From a candidate division TA06 bacterium DG_78 (lineage in GTDB: Bacteria; Hydrothermota; Tepidihabitantia; SM23-42): a stretch of DNA of 11,401 bases. The notes beneath the pieces were generated by a model. The model did not search any database and was not told the origin of the DNA. It worked only from the letters and a program-made list of their open reading frames with translations. Location of the stretch: positions 1 to 11,401 of the forward strand of contig LJNI01000076.1 of assembly GCA_001303225.1 (NCBI GenBank), read 5' to 3'. Below, piece by piece: positions 1 through 6,370 of this stretch (positions are counted from its first letter, which is position 1; each line of letters opens with the position of its first letter). Both the position numbers and the translations under genes were made by a program.

Positions 1-257
1 CCCTTCACTTCGGCTTGAACAATCTCAGTTCCAAATCTTTCTGCCTGTGCCTTCATCGTCTCCATTAAATCCTTGCCTGCAACTCCGTCAGGAAAACCTG
101 GATAGTTTTCGATCAAATCTGTAGTTGTGGCTAATCCACCAATCAGACCTTTTTCGAGCAAAAGTGTCTTTAGTCCTGCACGTGTCCCATAAATACCTGC
201 AGTGAGCCCAGCAGCACCGCCACCGATAATGATGATATTATATTTGTTTTTATCCAT
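1..257 (-). CDS. trxB: thioredoxin reductase-like FAD/NAD(P)H oxidoreductase, N-terminal 85 residues (runs off the left edge)
   Basis: This is the first 85 codons of a flavoprotein disulfide reductase; the rest lies beyond base 1. The visible part is the FAD-binding Rossmann fold: an N-terminal beta strand rich in Ile leads into GGGAAGLTAG at residues 12-21 (the GxGxxG dinucleotide loop), and a second strand ends in an acidic residue (LLLEK, 32-36) that would contact the FAD ribose. GGLATTTDLIENYPGF at 40-55 matches the GG...T...ENYPGF stretch typical of thioredoxin reductases. The redox CxxC and the NADPH domain would be downstream, so a relative that reduces something other than thioredoxin cannot be excluded. 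ATG at 257 is the natural start because it puts the Rossmann strand right at the N-terminus. The SD sequence is weak. The gene is on the same strand as ftsZ, 149 bases after it, so read-through from the cluster is possible. Confidence 0.85.
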   Translation of the reverse strand, partial: MDKNKYNIIIIGGGAAGLTAGIYGTRAGLKTLLLEKGLIGGLATTTDLIENYPGFPDGVAGKDLMETMKAQAERFGTEIVQAEVK

Positions 258-406
258 TTTAAATCTGCATATCAGGAAATCAGGGTGCTAGGTATTGTCT
301 ATCAGGTTACTCAGACATCAGGGCAATAAAATTTTACTGATAACCTGGTATTCGAATATCCCTCATCCTGATCACCTAATAATGTGATATCTATATTTAT
401 TATCGT
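258..406. other. ftsZ-trxB intergenic region with clustered ATCAGG hexamers
   Basis: This 149-base non-coding gap is the largest in the window. The hexamer ATCAGG occurs at 271-276, 279-284, 301-306 and 317-322, and its complement CCTGAT at 367-372. One would expect far fewer than one copy by chance in this length. A perfect 10-base palindrome (TATTCGAATA) lies at 349-358, and a weak 5-base inverted repeat (ATCAC/GTGAT) at 371-388. No convincing sigma70-type promoter and no hairpin followed by a T-run could be seen. The region may hold a regulatory or termination element for ftsZ or trxB, or degenerate intergenic repeats; the sequence alone does not decide. Confidence 0.5.
300..350 (-). repeat. 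imperfect inverted repeat (long hairpin) between ftsZ and trxB
   Basis: On the minus strand the arm TACCAGGTTATCAG (350 to 337) can pair with CTGAGTAACCTGATA (314 to 300). That gives about 13 pairs with one mismatch and one single-base bulge, closing a loop of 22 bases that itself contains the self-complementary TAAAATTTTA. No T-run follows the 3' arm, so it does not look like a classic intrinsic terminator. It could instead protect the 3' end of the ftsZ mRNA, mark a processing site, or bind a protein as DNA. Confidence 0.5.
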
Positions 407-1516
407 TTAATCTATCTGTCTCCTCAGAAATGTCGGAACTTCTAAATCGTTTTCATTATACACACGCTTTTTCACTGTCTCTTTTAACTCTCGTCGTTTG
501 AACGTTGGTAACTCTAAATTTTCACGGCGGGGAGTAAAATCAATCGGCGTCTCTCGTGGCCCCTCACTAATACCGGTCGCCACGACCATCACTTTAACTT
601 GACTGCCGAGATCTTCATCAACAACAACACCGGTAATCACCTTAGGCTGACTATCTGTCTCGCCAACAATCAGCGTTGCAGCTTCATTTGTTTCCGCTAA
701 TGTTAAATCACTGCCACCTGTGATATTAATCAGGAGTCCGCGCGCTCCTTTGATTGAAATATCATCGAGCAGAGGCGAAGATATTGCTGACTGTGCTGCT
801 AAAATAGCGCGATTCTCACCTTCACCAACACCCAGACCCATTACTGCTGTTCCCTTTTCAATCATCACTGTTCTTATGTCGGCAAAATCGAGGTTAATGA
901 GTCCAGGGTTTGTTATCATCTCTGCAATACCCTTGATTGCATTGAAGAGAACCATATTGCCCAATTTGAATGCTTCAATTATCGACTGTTCTTTTGGTGA
1001 TACAGCAACGAGCCTCTGGTTGGGAATACAAATCAAAGTATCGACATACTCTTGCAAATCCTCGATTCCCTTTTCAGCGTTCGCCATGCGCCACACGCCT
1101 TCATACTCAAATGGTTTGGTGACAACCGCAATCACTAGTGCACCAGAATTCTTAGCTTCCTCAGCAATGAGTGGTGATGCACCGGTTCCTGTTCCTCCAC
1201 CTTCACCACAGGTAATAAATACCATATCCCCATCCTTCATAATATCTCGTATCTCATCACGTGATTCCTCTGCAGCTTTACGACCGAGCTCTGGATCACC
1301 ACCGGCGCCTAGTCCGTGGGTGAGGTTTGTTCCAATTTGGAGTTTTTCTGATGCCATATTCAATTTTAAGACCTGCGCATCAGTGTTGACTGCAATACAT
1401 TCCACCCCTTGAATGCCGTACCCCTGCGCATAGTTAATTGTGTTACACCCCGCCCCGCCAACACCGACCATTTTTATCTTGGCGAGATATTTTGGTTCCT
1501 CAACTAATTCCAGCAT
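407..1516 (-). CDS. ftsZ: cell division GTPase FtsZ (369 aa), with a duplicated C-terminal peptide
   Basis: FtsZ is the tubulin-like GTPase that polymerises into the Z ring at the division site. GGAGCN at residues 20-25 and GGGTGTG at 106-112 (the tubulin signature loop) bind GTP. NLDFADI at 208-214 is the synergy (T7) loop with the Asp residues that complete the GTPase site of the next subunit. The globular core ends near residue 315, followed by an unusually short linker and a basic tail. The tail carries two copies of the conserved peptide that binds FtsA/ZipA-type anchors: LELPTFKRR at 334-342 and LEVPTFLRR at 358-366. I chose ATG at 1516 because AAAGGAGGA lies 4 bases upstream and the residues from there match FtsZ; an in-frame ATG at 1552 would add 12 unrelated residues overlapping ftsA. 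It is the last division gene of the cluster, 14 bases after ftsA. Confidence 0.98.
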   Translation of the reverse strand: MLELVEEPKYLAKIKMVGVGGAGCNTINYAQGYGIQGVECIAVNTDAQVLKLNMASEKLQIGTNLTHGLGAGGDPELGRKAAEESRDEIRDIMKDGDMVFITCGEGGGTGTGASPLIAEEAKNSGALVIAVVTKPFEYEGVWRMANAEKGIEDLQEYVDTLICIPNQRLVAVSPKEQSIIEAFKLGNMVLFNAIKGIAEMITNPGLINLDFADIRTVMIEKGTAVMGLGVGEGENRAILAAQSAISSPLLDDISIKGARGLLINITGGSDLTLAETNEAATLIVGETDSQPKVITGVVVDEDLGSQVKVMVVATGISEGPRETPIDFTPRRENLELPTFKRRELKETVKKRVYNENDLEVPTFLRRQID

Positions 1517-1520
1517 ATAT

Positions 1521-1529
1521 TCCTCCTTT
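1521..1529 (-). promoter_or_regulatory. strong ribosome binding site of ftsZ
   Basis: AAAGGAGGA on the minus strand is a near-perfect anti-16S match placed 4 bases before the ATG at 1516. It lies entirely in the 14-base gap between the ftsA stop and the ftsZ start. It decides the ftsZ start and fits the high FtsZ level usually needed relative to FtsA. Confidence 0.85.
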
Positions 1530-1530
1530 A

Positions 1531-2763
1531 CTAAAAATATTTTGCATACCACTCTTCAAATCGTTTCTTAAGGGCATCGAGAACACCAACACCCTTTGTT
1601 CTACGAATGATTGTCTGATTTTTCTTCTCAAAACCATAGAGAATCAAACCCACACCAGTAGCATAAATCGGATCAAGAATGATATCAGTAAGCCCACCGA
1701 TTTCCTTAGGGATACCAACCTTTACGGGTAGATTAAAGACTTCTTCAGCCAATACATCAATCCCTTTCAATCGTGCCACACCACCAGTAATAACGACTCC
1801 AGCTGCGAGGACATCATAGAATCCACTCTTTTTGATTGCCTCACCCGTTATCATTAATATCTCGTGGACACGTGGTTGTACAATTGCGTATAGTTTTTCT
1901 TTTTCAATAAAACGATCTGTCCGACCACCAATACCTGGAACTTTAATTTCCTCTTGTTTTTCTTCTGATGTTAAGGTAAGTGTTGCGTATTTTTTCTTTA
2001 TGGATTCTGCTTGCCGATGTGGTGTTCTAATGCCGATGGCGATATCGTTTGTAATATATTCACCGCCGAGTGGTATCACCTCAGAATGTCTTATTGCACC
2101 ATCATAAAAGATGGCGAGGTCTGTCGTTCCTCCACCGATATCCAAGAGGCAGACTCCAAGATCGAGTTCGTCAGGTTGTAAGACTGAATAAGAAGAGGCC
2201 AAGGGTTGGAGTACAAGGTCCTTGACATTCAACCCTGCCTTCTCCAGAGCAGTAAACAGATTTTGGGCAGATGTAATTGCCGCTGTAACGATATGAACTT
2301 CAGCCTCGAGTTTAACACCACTCATACCAACTGGGTCTTTAATCCCGCGTTCATTATCGACGATATATTCCATAGGGATCGCATGGATTATTTCACGATC
2401 AAGAGGGAGGGCAATTGCTTGAGCTTGTTCAATCACCCTCTCTATATCGCGTTTTGAAATAACCCCACCAGTTCTCGATGTTGCAATCATCGAGTGGGCA
2501 TTAATACCCTGAACATGCGAGCCAGAAATGCCCGCATAACAGGCGTCCACCTTAAACCCTGCCATCCTCGAGGCTTCGTCCACTGCCTTTTTTATTGAAT
2601 CAACTGCTTTTTCTAAATTTACAATGACTCCCCGCTTCAATCCAAACGATGGAGTCGATCCTACTCCCACAATTTTTAATTCACTATTGTCAACTTCAGC
2701 AATAATCACAGCAATTTTCGTCGTCCCAAGATCAACTCCCACAATTCTCTCTTTCTTTGGCAT
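1531..2763 (-). CDS. ftsA: cell division protein FtsA (410 aa), actin-like membrane anchor of the Z ring
   Basis: FtsA is an actin-family ATPase that tethers FtsZ filaments to the inner face of the membrane and recruits later division proteins. The actin-fold sites are visible in order: phosphate-1 loop DLGTT at residues 11-15, phosphate-2 loop DIGGGTTD at 208-215, and the adenosine-binding ITGGVARL at 325-332. The stretch at about 84-160 (AHSMIATSR, then IPMEYIVD and GVKLEAEVHIV) corresponds to the FtsA-specific 1C subdomain that replaces actin domain 1B. The last 18 residues, from about 393 (LDALKKRFEEWYAKYF), form the expected amphipathic membrane-targeting helix. The length is typical. 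ATG at 2763 follows AAGGAGGAG and shares one base with the ftsQ stop (TAATG), which suggests translational coupling. The partner peptide at the FtsZ tail is encoded immediately downstream and is present twice. Confidence 0.97.
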   Translation of the reverse strand: MPKKERIVGVDLGTTKIAVIIAEVDNSELKIVGVGSTPSFGLKRGVIVNLEKAVDSIKKAVDEASRMAGFKVDACYAGISGSHVQGINAHSMIATSRTGGVISKRDIERVIEQAQAIALPLDREIIHAIPMEYIVDNERGIKDPVGMSGVKLEAEVHIVTAAITSAQNLFTALEKAGLNVKDLVLQPLASSYSVLQPDELDLGVCLLDIGGGTTDLAIFYDGAIRHSEVIPLGGEYITNDIAIGIRTPHRQAESIKKKYATLTLTSEEKQEEIKVPGIGGRTDRFIEKEKLYAIVQPRVHEILMITGEAIKKSGFYDVLAAGVVITGGVARLKGIDVLAEEVFNLPVKVGIPKEIGGLTDIILDPIYATGVGLILYGFEKKNQTIIRRTKGVGVLDALKKRFEEWYAKYF

Positions 2764-3074
2764 TATCTCCTCCTTGATTGTAGATTTTTATCAATCCTGA
2801 TAATAATCTGCCTATTGAATCTCATATCCACAATAAAAGAATCTTTGAGACTCAATAGATCTAAGGATCGTATCAAAGATTGTTTTCTTTTCAAATCATG
2901 TGTTCCTAAAATATAGTGCACACCTTGGTATTCTAAGATTCCCTCCTCCTGCGATACTATCCTCGCCTGCGGTATCACCTCAGAAAGGAGTATGTAGTGC
3001 TCCCTGTGCCATGCTATTCGCAGTACCAGGATGATAGCTATGATAACTATTATTAAAATTATTATCAGTTTAAT
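2763..3074 (-). CDS. ftsQ: minimal FtsQ/DivIB-like division protein (about 103 aa), probable ATT start
   Basis: FtsQ/DivIB is a bitopic membrane protein that links early and late divisome parts with FtsB and FtsL. Residues 3-18 are a run of Ile, Leu and Val forming one transmembrane helix. Only about 80 residues follow it. Their end looks like the last part of the FtsQ beta domain: EEGILEYQGVHYILG at 43-57, a helical stretch at about 60-75, then IVDMRFNRQIIIR at 81-93 (family: iDlRf..qvivr). There is no room for the POTRA domain, against a usual length of about 220-280 residues. The frame is open back to a stop at 3153-3155 but has no ATG or TTG, and its only GTG (2978) would delete the membrane helix. 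ATT at 3074 sits 5 bases after GAGGTG, the same spacing as murC. CTG at 3068, overlapping the murB stop as CTGA, is the alternative. Position between murB and ftsA supports the call; function is inferred. Confidence 0.75.
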   Translation of the reverse strand: MKLIIILIIVIIAIILVLRIAWHREHYILLSEVIPQARIVSQEEGILEYQGVHYILGTHDLKRKQSLIRSLDLLSLKDSFIVDMRFNRQIIIRIDKNLQSRRR

Positions 3075-3949
3075 ATCTTCACCTCTTCTTTCAGTACTAT
3101 ACCTTTCTTCTCTCGAATGATTTTCTTTACCTTTGCTGCTAACTTCATAACATCAGATGCCCGCGCCTGGCCACAATTGATGATGTAGTTGGCATGCCTT
3201 CTACTCACCTCTGCATTACCGACTCGAAGACCCTTTAAACCACATTCCTCGATTAACTTGCCTGCAGAGCACCCAGGAGGATTCTTAAAGAATGAACCAG
3301 CTGAATAGCCGGAAGGATGTCGTTGCCGACGATACAACAAATTTTTATTTATTGTCTTCATAATCTCTCTTCTCTTCTTTTTTCTTAATCGGAGCAGGAC
3401 CGAAACAATAATCGCATTATTCTGTATTCGAGAGGTTCGATAGGTAAAACCAATTTCTTCTTTCACCATATTCTTTTCTATACCGCGTTCAGTAATGATC
3501 CTAATTGATTCTGTAATATCAGCAATTGAATGGCCAAATGCTCCGGCATTGCCTCTAATTGCTCCACCTACCGTACCAGGAATGCCTGCGAGAAACTCAG
3601 CACCGCCATACCCTAATTCCATCGCGTACTTCAACAAACAATCGACGAGAACTCCAGCACCACATAGAAAACACTGATCGTTTCTGCGAATTTTTTTGAA
3701 AATTCCATCGAGCCGTATAACCACGCCGTGAAATCCTCTGTCGCTCACCAATAGATTTGTACCAGTACCAATGATGAAATATTTAAATCGTCTCCTCTTG
3801 ATAACCTCGAGGACCTTCATAAGTGCCTTTTTTGAATAAACTCTAATAAAGTAGTCAGTATCACCACCGATATGAAATGACGTGTGCCTTGATAGGGATT
3901 CATTTTTCAAAATAGTTATTCCCGTAATCATCCTAAAAGGATCTCTCAT
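3065..3949 (-). CDS. murB: UDP-N-acetylenolpyruvoylglucosamine reductase MurB (294 aa), type II-like
   Basis: MurB uses FAD and NADPH to reduce UDP-GlcNAc-enolpyruvate to UDP-MurNAc, the first committed muramic acid step, in the cytosol. FAD-binding stretches are IIGTGTNLLVSD at residues 59-70 and AGIPGTVGGAIRGNAGAFG at 121-139. YR at 170-171 holds the conserved active-site Arg. Ser219 in SAGSFFKNP is the expected proton donor to the enolpyruvyl carbanion, and Glu289 near the C-terminus (KEEV) fits the conserved acidic catalytic residue. The length near 300 and the direct GSFFKNP segment resemble type II MurB of Gram-positives and thermophiles rather than the longer E. coli type I. ATG at 3949 overlaps the murC stop as ATGA and follows AAGGAG at good spacing. 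Confidence 0.97.
   Translation of the reverse strand: MRDPFRMITGITILKNESLSRHTSFHIGGDTDYFIRVYSKKALMKVLEVIKRRRFKYFIIGTGTNLLVSDRGFHGVVIRLDGIFKKIRRNDQCFLCGAGVLVDCLLKYAMELGYGGAEFLAGIPGTVGGAIRGNAGAFGHSIADITESIRIITERGIEKNMVKEEIGFTYRTSRIQNNAIIVSVLLRLRKKKRREIMKTINKNLLYRRQRHPSGYSAGSFFKNPPGCSAGKLIEECGLKGLRVGNAEVSRRHANYIINCGQARASDVMKLAAKVKKIIREKKGIVLKEEVKILN
3080..3085 (-). promoter_or_regulatory. ribosome binding site supporting the ATT start of ftsQ
   Basis: GAGGTG inside the 3' end of murB is six bases complementary to the 16S tail. It is followed by AAGAT and then ATT at 3074. The murC start in the same operon has the identical layout (GAGGTG, 5 bases, ATG at 5310). To the CTG candidate at 3068 the spacing would be 11 bases, longer than usual. 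Confidence 0.55.
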
Positions 3950-5310
3950 TTCAGCTCCTTCGATAGTCTCTTTGCAAGTTGGCCAATACTTCCTGCACCT
4001 TGAATAATTATTACATCATGTGGTTGTATCATTTTTTTAAGAAATTTCACAATATCATTTAAGTGCGGGACAAAGTGCACTGATTCTTGTTCTTTACCAA
4101 TCCTCTTTGCCAATGTCTCACCATCAACACCTGGGATTGGAATTTCATGGGCTGGGTATATTTCTGTGACCACCACAATATCAGCATGGAGAAAAGAAAT
4201 TGCGAAATTATCAAAGAGATGATACGTTCGTGTATATCGATGTGGCTGGAATACTGAAATAATTCTCTGTGTTGGAAAGTATTCACGCAATGTCTGTAGT
4301 GTCACAGCGAGTTCTGTCGGATGATGACCATAGTCATCAAAAATCTTTGCACCTCGAACTTCGCCAATGTATTCGATACGACGTCGGACACCACCGAAGT
4401 CCTCAAGGGCCCGTCTTATCTTTCTAATTGAAATACCTAGTTCTAATCCAATGCCTATCGCGCAGAGTGCATTGCTCACATTATGTTTACCCGGTAAGCG
4501 AACATTAAATTGCCCAATACTTTTGTACATATACCTCACACTAAATGAAGAACCAAAGTTGTTTTTCCGAATACGTGCGGCACTTAACATCGCAGCATCT
4601 GATAATCCATAGGTAACCACTCTCTTAGGAATCTTTTCTTTTATATCCAGACTATCTGCTGCATCGACTCCAAGAAATACACATCCCCAGAATGGAACAT
4701 GCGTGGCATAGTAAACAAAATTCTCTTTAATCTCATCTACATCTTTGTAGTGATCAAGGTGTTCAGCTTCAATATTTGTAATAACGGCGTATGATGGAAA
4801 TAATTTTAGAAACGATTTATCTGACTCATCAACTTCGCACACTAAATAATCTCCCCTGCCGAGACGTGCCTGGCTTTTGCCCTTTACAATACCGCCGATT
4901 ACTGTTGTCGGTGAAAGTCCTCCTTTTTGTAACACTTCACCAACCATTGATGTTGTGGTTGTTTTCCCGTGTGTTCCAGAAATACAAATAGCAATTTTCA
5001 TACGAGTTAATTCGGCAAGTAATTCACCTCGATGTATCACAGGAACATTTATTCTCCGTGCTTCATTGAGTTCAGGATTATCATTTCTAATCGCAGTTGA
5101 GTAAATCACAACATCAGCACCTATGATATTCTCTTTTTTATGACCATATGTTATTTTTACACCCATCTTCTGCAAACGCTTCGTTATTTCTGAACGCTGA
5201 ATATCTGACCCAGTTACCCTGAATTTAAGATTATGCATAATCGTCGCAAGACCACTCATACCAATTCCACCAATACCGATGAAATGGAGGTGTCCAATTT
5301 TACCAAACAT
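3946..5310 (-). CDS. murC: UDP-N-acetylmuramate--L-alanine ligase MurC (454 aa)
   Basis: MurC adds L-alanine to UDP-MurNAc with ATP, the first amino acid of the stem peptide. Domain 1 (about 1-105) binds the UDP substrate: GIGGIGMSG at 12-20. The central ATPase domain has the P-loop GTHGKTTT at 112-119, CEVDESDKSF at 158-167, and NIEAEHLDHY at 179-188 with the Mg-binding His. GKHNVSNA at 274-281 and the C-terminal-domain motifs DDYGHHPTE at 325-333 and FQPHRYTR at 354-361 are all intact. Every invariant Mur ligase residue I could place is present, unlike the neighbouring murD and murF. The length is normal. ATG at 5310 overlaps the end of murG by 11 bases and follows GAGGTG at 5 bases, so it is probably coupled to murG translation. 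Confidence 0.98.
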   Translation of the reverse strand: MFGKIGHLHFIGIGGIGMSGLATIMHNLKFRVTGSDIQRSEITKRLQKMGVKITYGHKKENIIGADVVIYSTAIRNDNPELNEARRINVPVIHRGELLAELTRMKIAICISGTHGKTTTTSMVGEVLQKGGLSPTTVIGGIVKGKSQARLGRGDYLVCEVDESDKSFLKLFPSYAVITNIEAEHLDHYKDVDEIKENFVYYATHVPFWGCVFLGVDAADSLDIKEKIPKRVVTYGLSDAAMLSAARIRKNNFGSSFSVRYMYKSIGQFNVRLPGKHNVSNALCAIGIGLELGISIRKIRRALEDFGGVRRRIEYIGEVRGAKIFDDYGHHPTELAVTLQTLREYFPTQRIISVFQPHRYTRTYHLFDNFAISFLHADIVVVTEIYPAHEIPIPGVDGETLAKRIGKEQESVHFVPHLNDIVKFLKKMIQPHDVIIIQGAGSIGQLAKRLSKELK

Positions 5311-6370
5311 ATCGGCACCTCATTTCACTCTCTTTTAAAACTACGTCGGCAATCTTCTTCTCTGCATTAATAACAACACCTGTTTTCCTCTTCGTTCGAT
5401 AATGGAAAACCTCGTTTATTTTTTCCACGAGTAATTCGGTTGTTACATCTTTTTCTTCAATCATAATTGCGTTACCAATGCTGCTAAAATACTCAGCATT
5501 ATAGTATTGATGGTTATCAATTGCATAGGGGAATGGAATAAAAATCGTTGGTTTATTCAAAAAGAGAATTTCGTAGCCTACTAAAGCACCAGCACGAGAA
5601 ATAACAATATCTGCCGCATTTATTTCACACCATGGAGAATCGCTGAATGAAATCACGGCTGTCCTCGAATCTTTTTGCTCATTGACCCAGGCGTAATCAC
5701 GATGACCACTAATAATTGTTATCTTAAATCCCTTAGGCAAAATCTCTGAAAGAGACAATGCATAACTATTTAGCAATCGTGCTCCCTGACTACCACCAAT
5801 AAAGAGAAGATGTTTTCCGCGAGATGTTCTTCGTTGCTGTCTTTTGCTCAATTCTTTTTTAAATGGTGTTCTTACTGGTATTCCAGTAACGATACATTTT
5901 CCTTTCGGTTTAGTCTTTGGCGGTAATCCTAAAAATACATTTGTAGCCTGAGCCGCGAACAAACGTGTTGCCCGGCCTGGCACTCGATTAGGATCAAAAA
6001 TAAAGAAATTGCTGCGGTTCAATAAGCACGAAACAACTAATGGGAGTGAACCAAAACCACCAAAAGCAAAGCCAATGCTATTTTTTGTTAACACAGATAG
6101 TTTATAAATAGAATACATAAGGTAGAAGCAAAAAATAACTTTTGCAAAGAGTGTTTTTCCATAAAATGGATGTGATTTTATATAAAAAACTTTCAGTCCA
6201 TAATTCAGCACAACTTTTTCTTCTATGTGTCCCTTTCTTACGAGGAAAACCGTTTCAACATTTCGTTTTATTAACTCTTCAGCGACGACAAGTGCGGGAA
6301 AGTAATGTCCGCCAGTACCGATGCCAGAAATGATAACTTTGCGTTTTTTACAATGAATAGGCTTGGCCAT
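5300..6370 (-). CDS. murG: UDP-GlcNAc:undecaprenyl-PP-MurNAc-pentapeptide GlcNAc transferase MurG (356 aa)
   Basis: MurG is a peripheral GT-B glycosyltransferase on the cytoplasmic membrane face that turns lipid I into lipid II. The first glycine loop GIGTGGHYFPAL is at residues 16-27. The second, FIGGSQGARLLN, is at 190-201. The UDP-GlcNAc site SRAGALVGYE is at 258-267, and HQYYNA at 287-292. The segment normally reading HEQN after the second strand block is FDPN here (125-128), and the surrounding NRVPGRATRLFA keeps the family pattern. A hydrophobic stretch at about 75-95 could contribute to membrane association. ATG at 6370 is preferred because GGAG lies 9 bases upstream and it overlaps the ftsW stop as TGATG. 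An in-frame ATG at 6385 would add five residues and lacks a clear SD. Confidence 0.96.
   Translation of the reverse strand: MAKPIHCKKRKVIISGIGTGGHYFPALVVAEELIKRNVETVFLVRKGHIEEKVVLNYGLKVFYIKSHPFYGKTLFAKVIFCFYLMYSIYKLSVLTKNSIGFAFGGFGSLPLVVSCLLNRSNFFIFDPNRVPGRATRLFAAQATNVFLGLPPKTKPKGKCIVTGIPVRTPFKKELSKRQQRRTSRGKHLLFIGGSQGARLLNSYALSLSEILPKGFKITIISGHRDYAWVNEQKDSRTAVISFSDSPWCEINAADIVISRAGALVGYEILFLNKPTIFIPFPYAIDNHQYYNAEYFSSIGNAIMIEEKDVTTELLVEKINEVFHYRTKRKTGVVINAEKKIADVVLKESEMRCRYVW

Noticed and set aside
258..340. A possible trxB promoter (TTGCCC with a GATAG-like box about 16 bases on)
   Set aside because: Both boxes match the consensus poorly, and similar matches are easily found in AT-rich DNA.
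339..353. The 15-mer GATAACCTGGTATTC occurs both here and at 11151-11165 inside murE
   Set aside because: In murE it encodes the conserved EYQVIGN region and has no flanking similarity; a single 15-base match in 11 kb is compatible with chance.
720..1412. A 230-codon open frame on the plus strand opposite ftsZ
   Set aside because: It is antisense to a well-conserved FtsZ core, has no recognisable domain, and its composition follows from the ftsZ codons.
1517..1552. A 12-residue N-terminal extension of FtsZ starting at 1552
   Set aside because: It overlaps the ftsA coding end and lacks an SD, whereas ATG 1516 follows a strong AAAGGAGGA.
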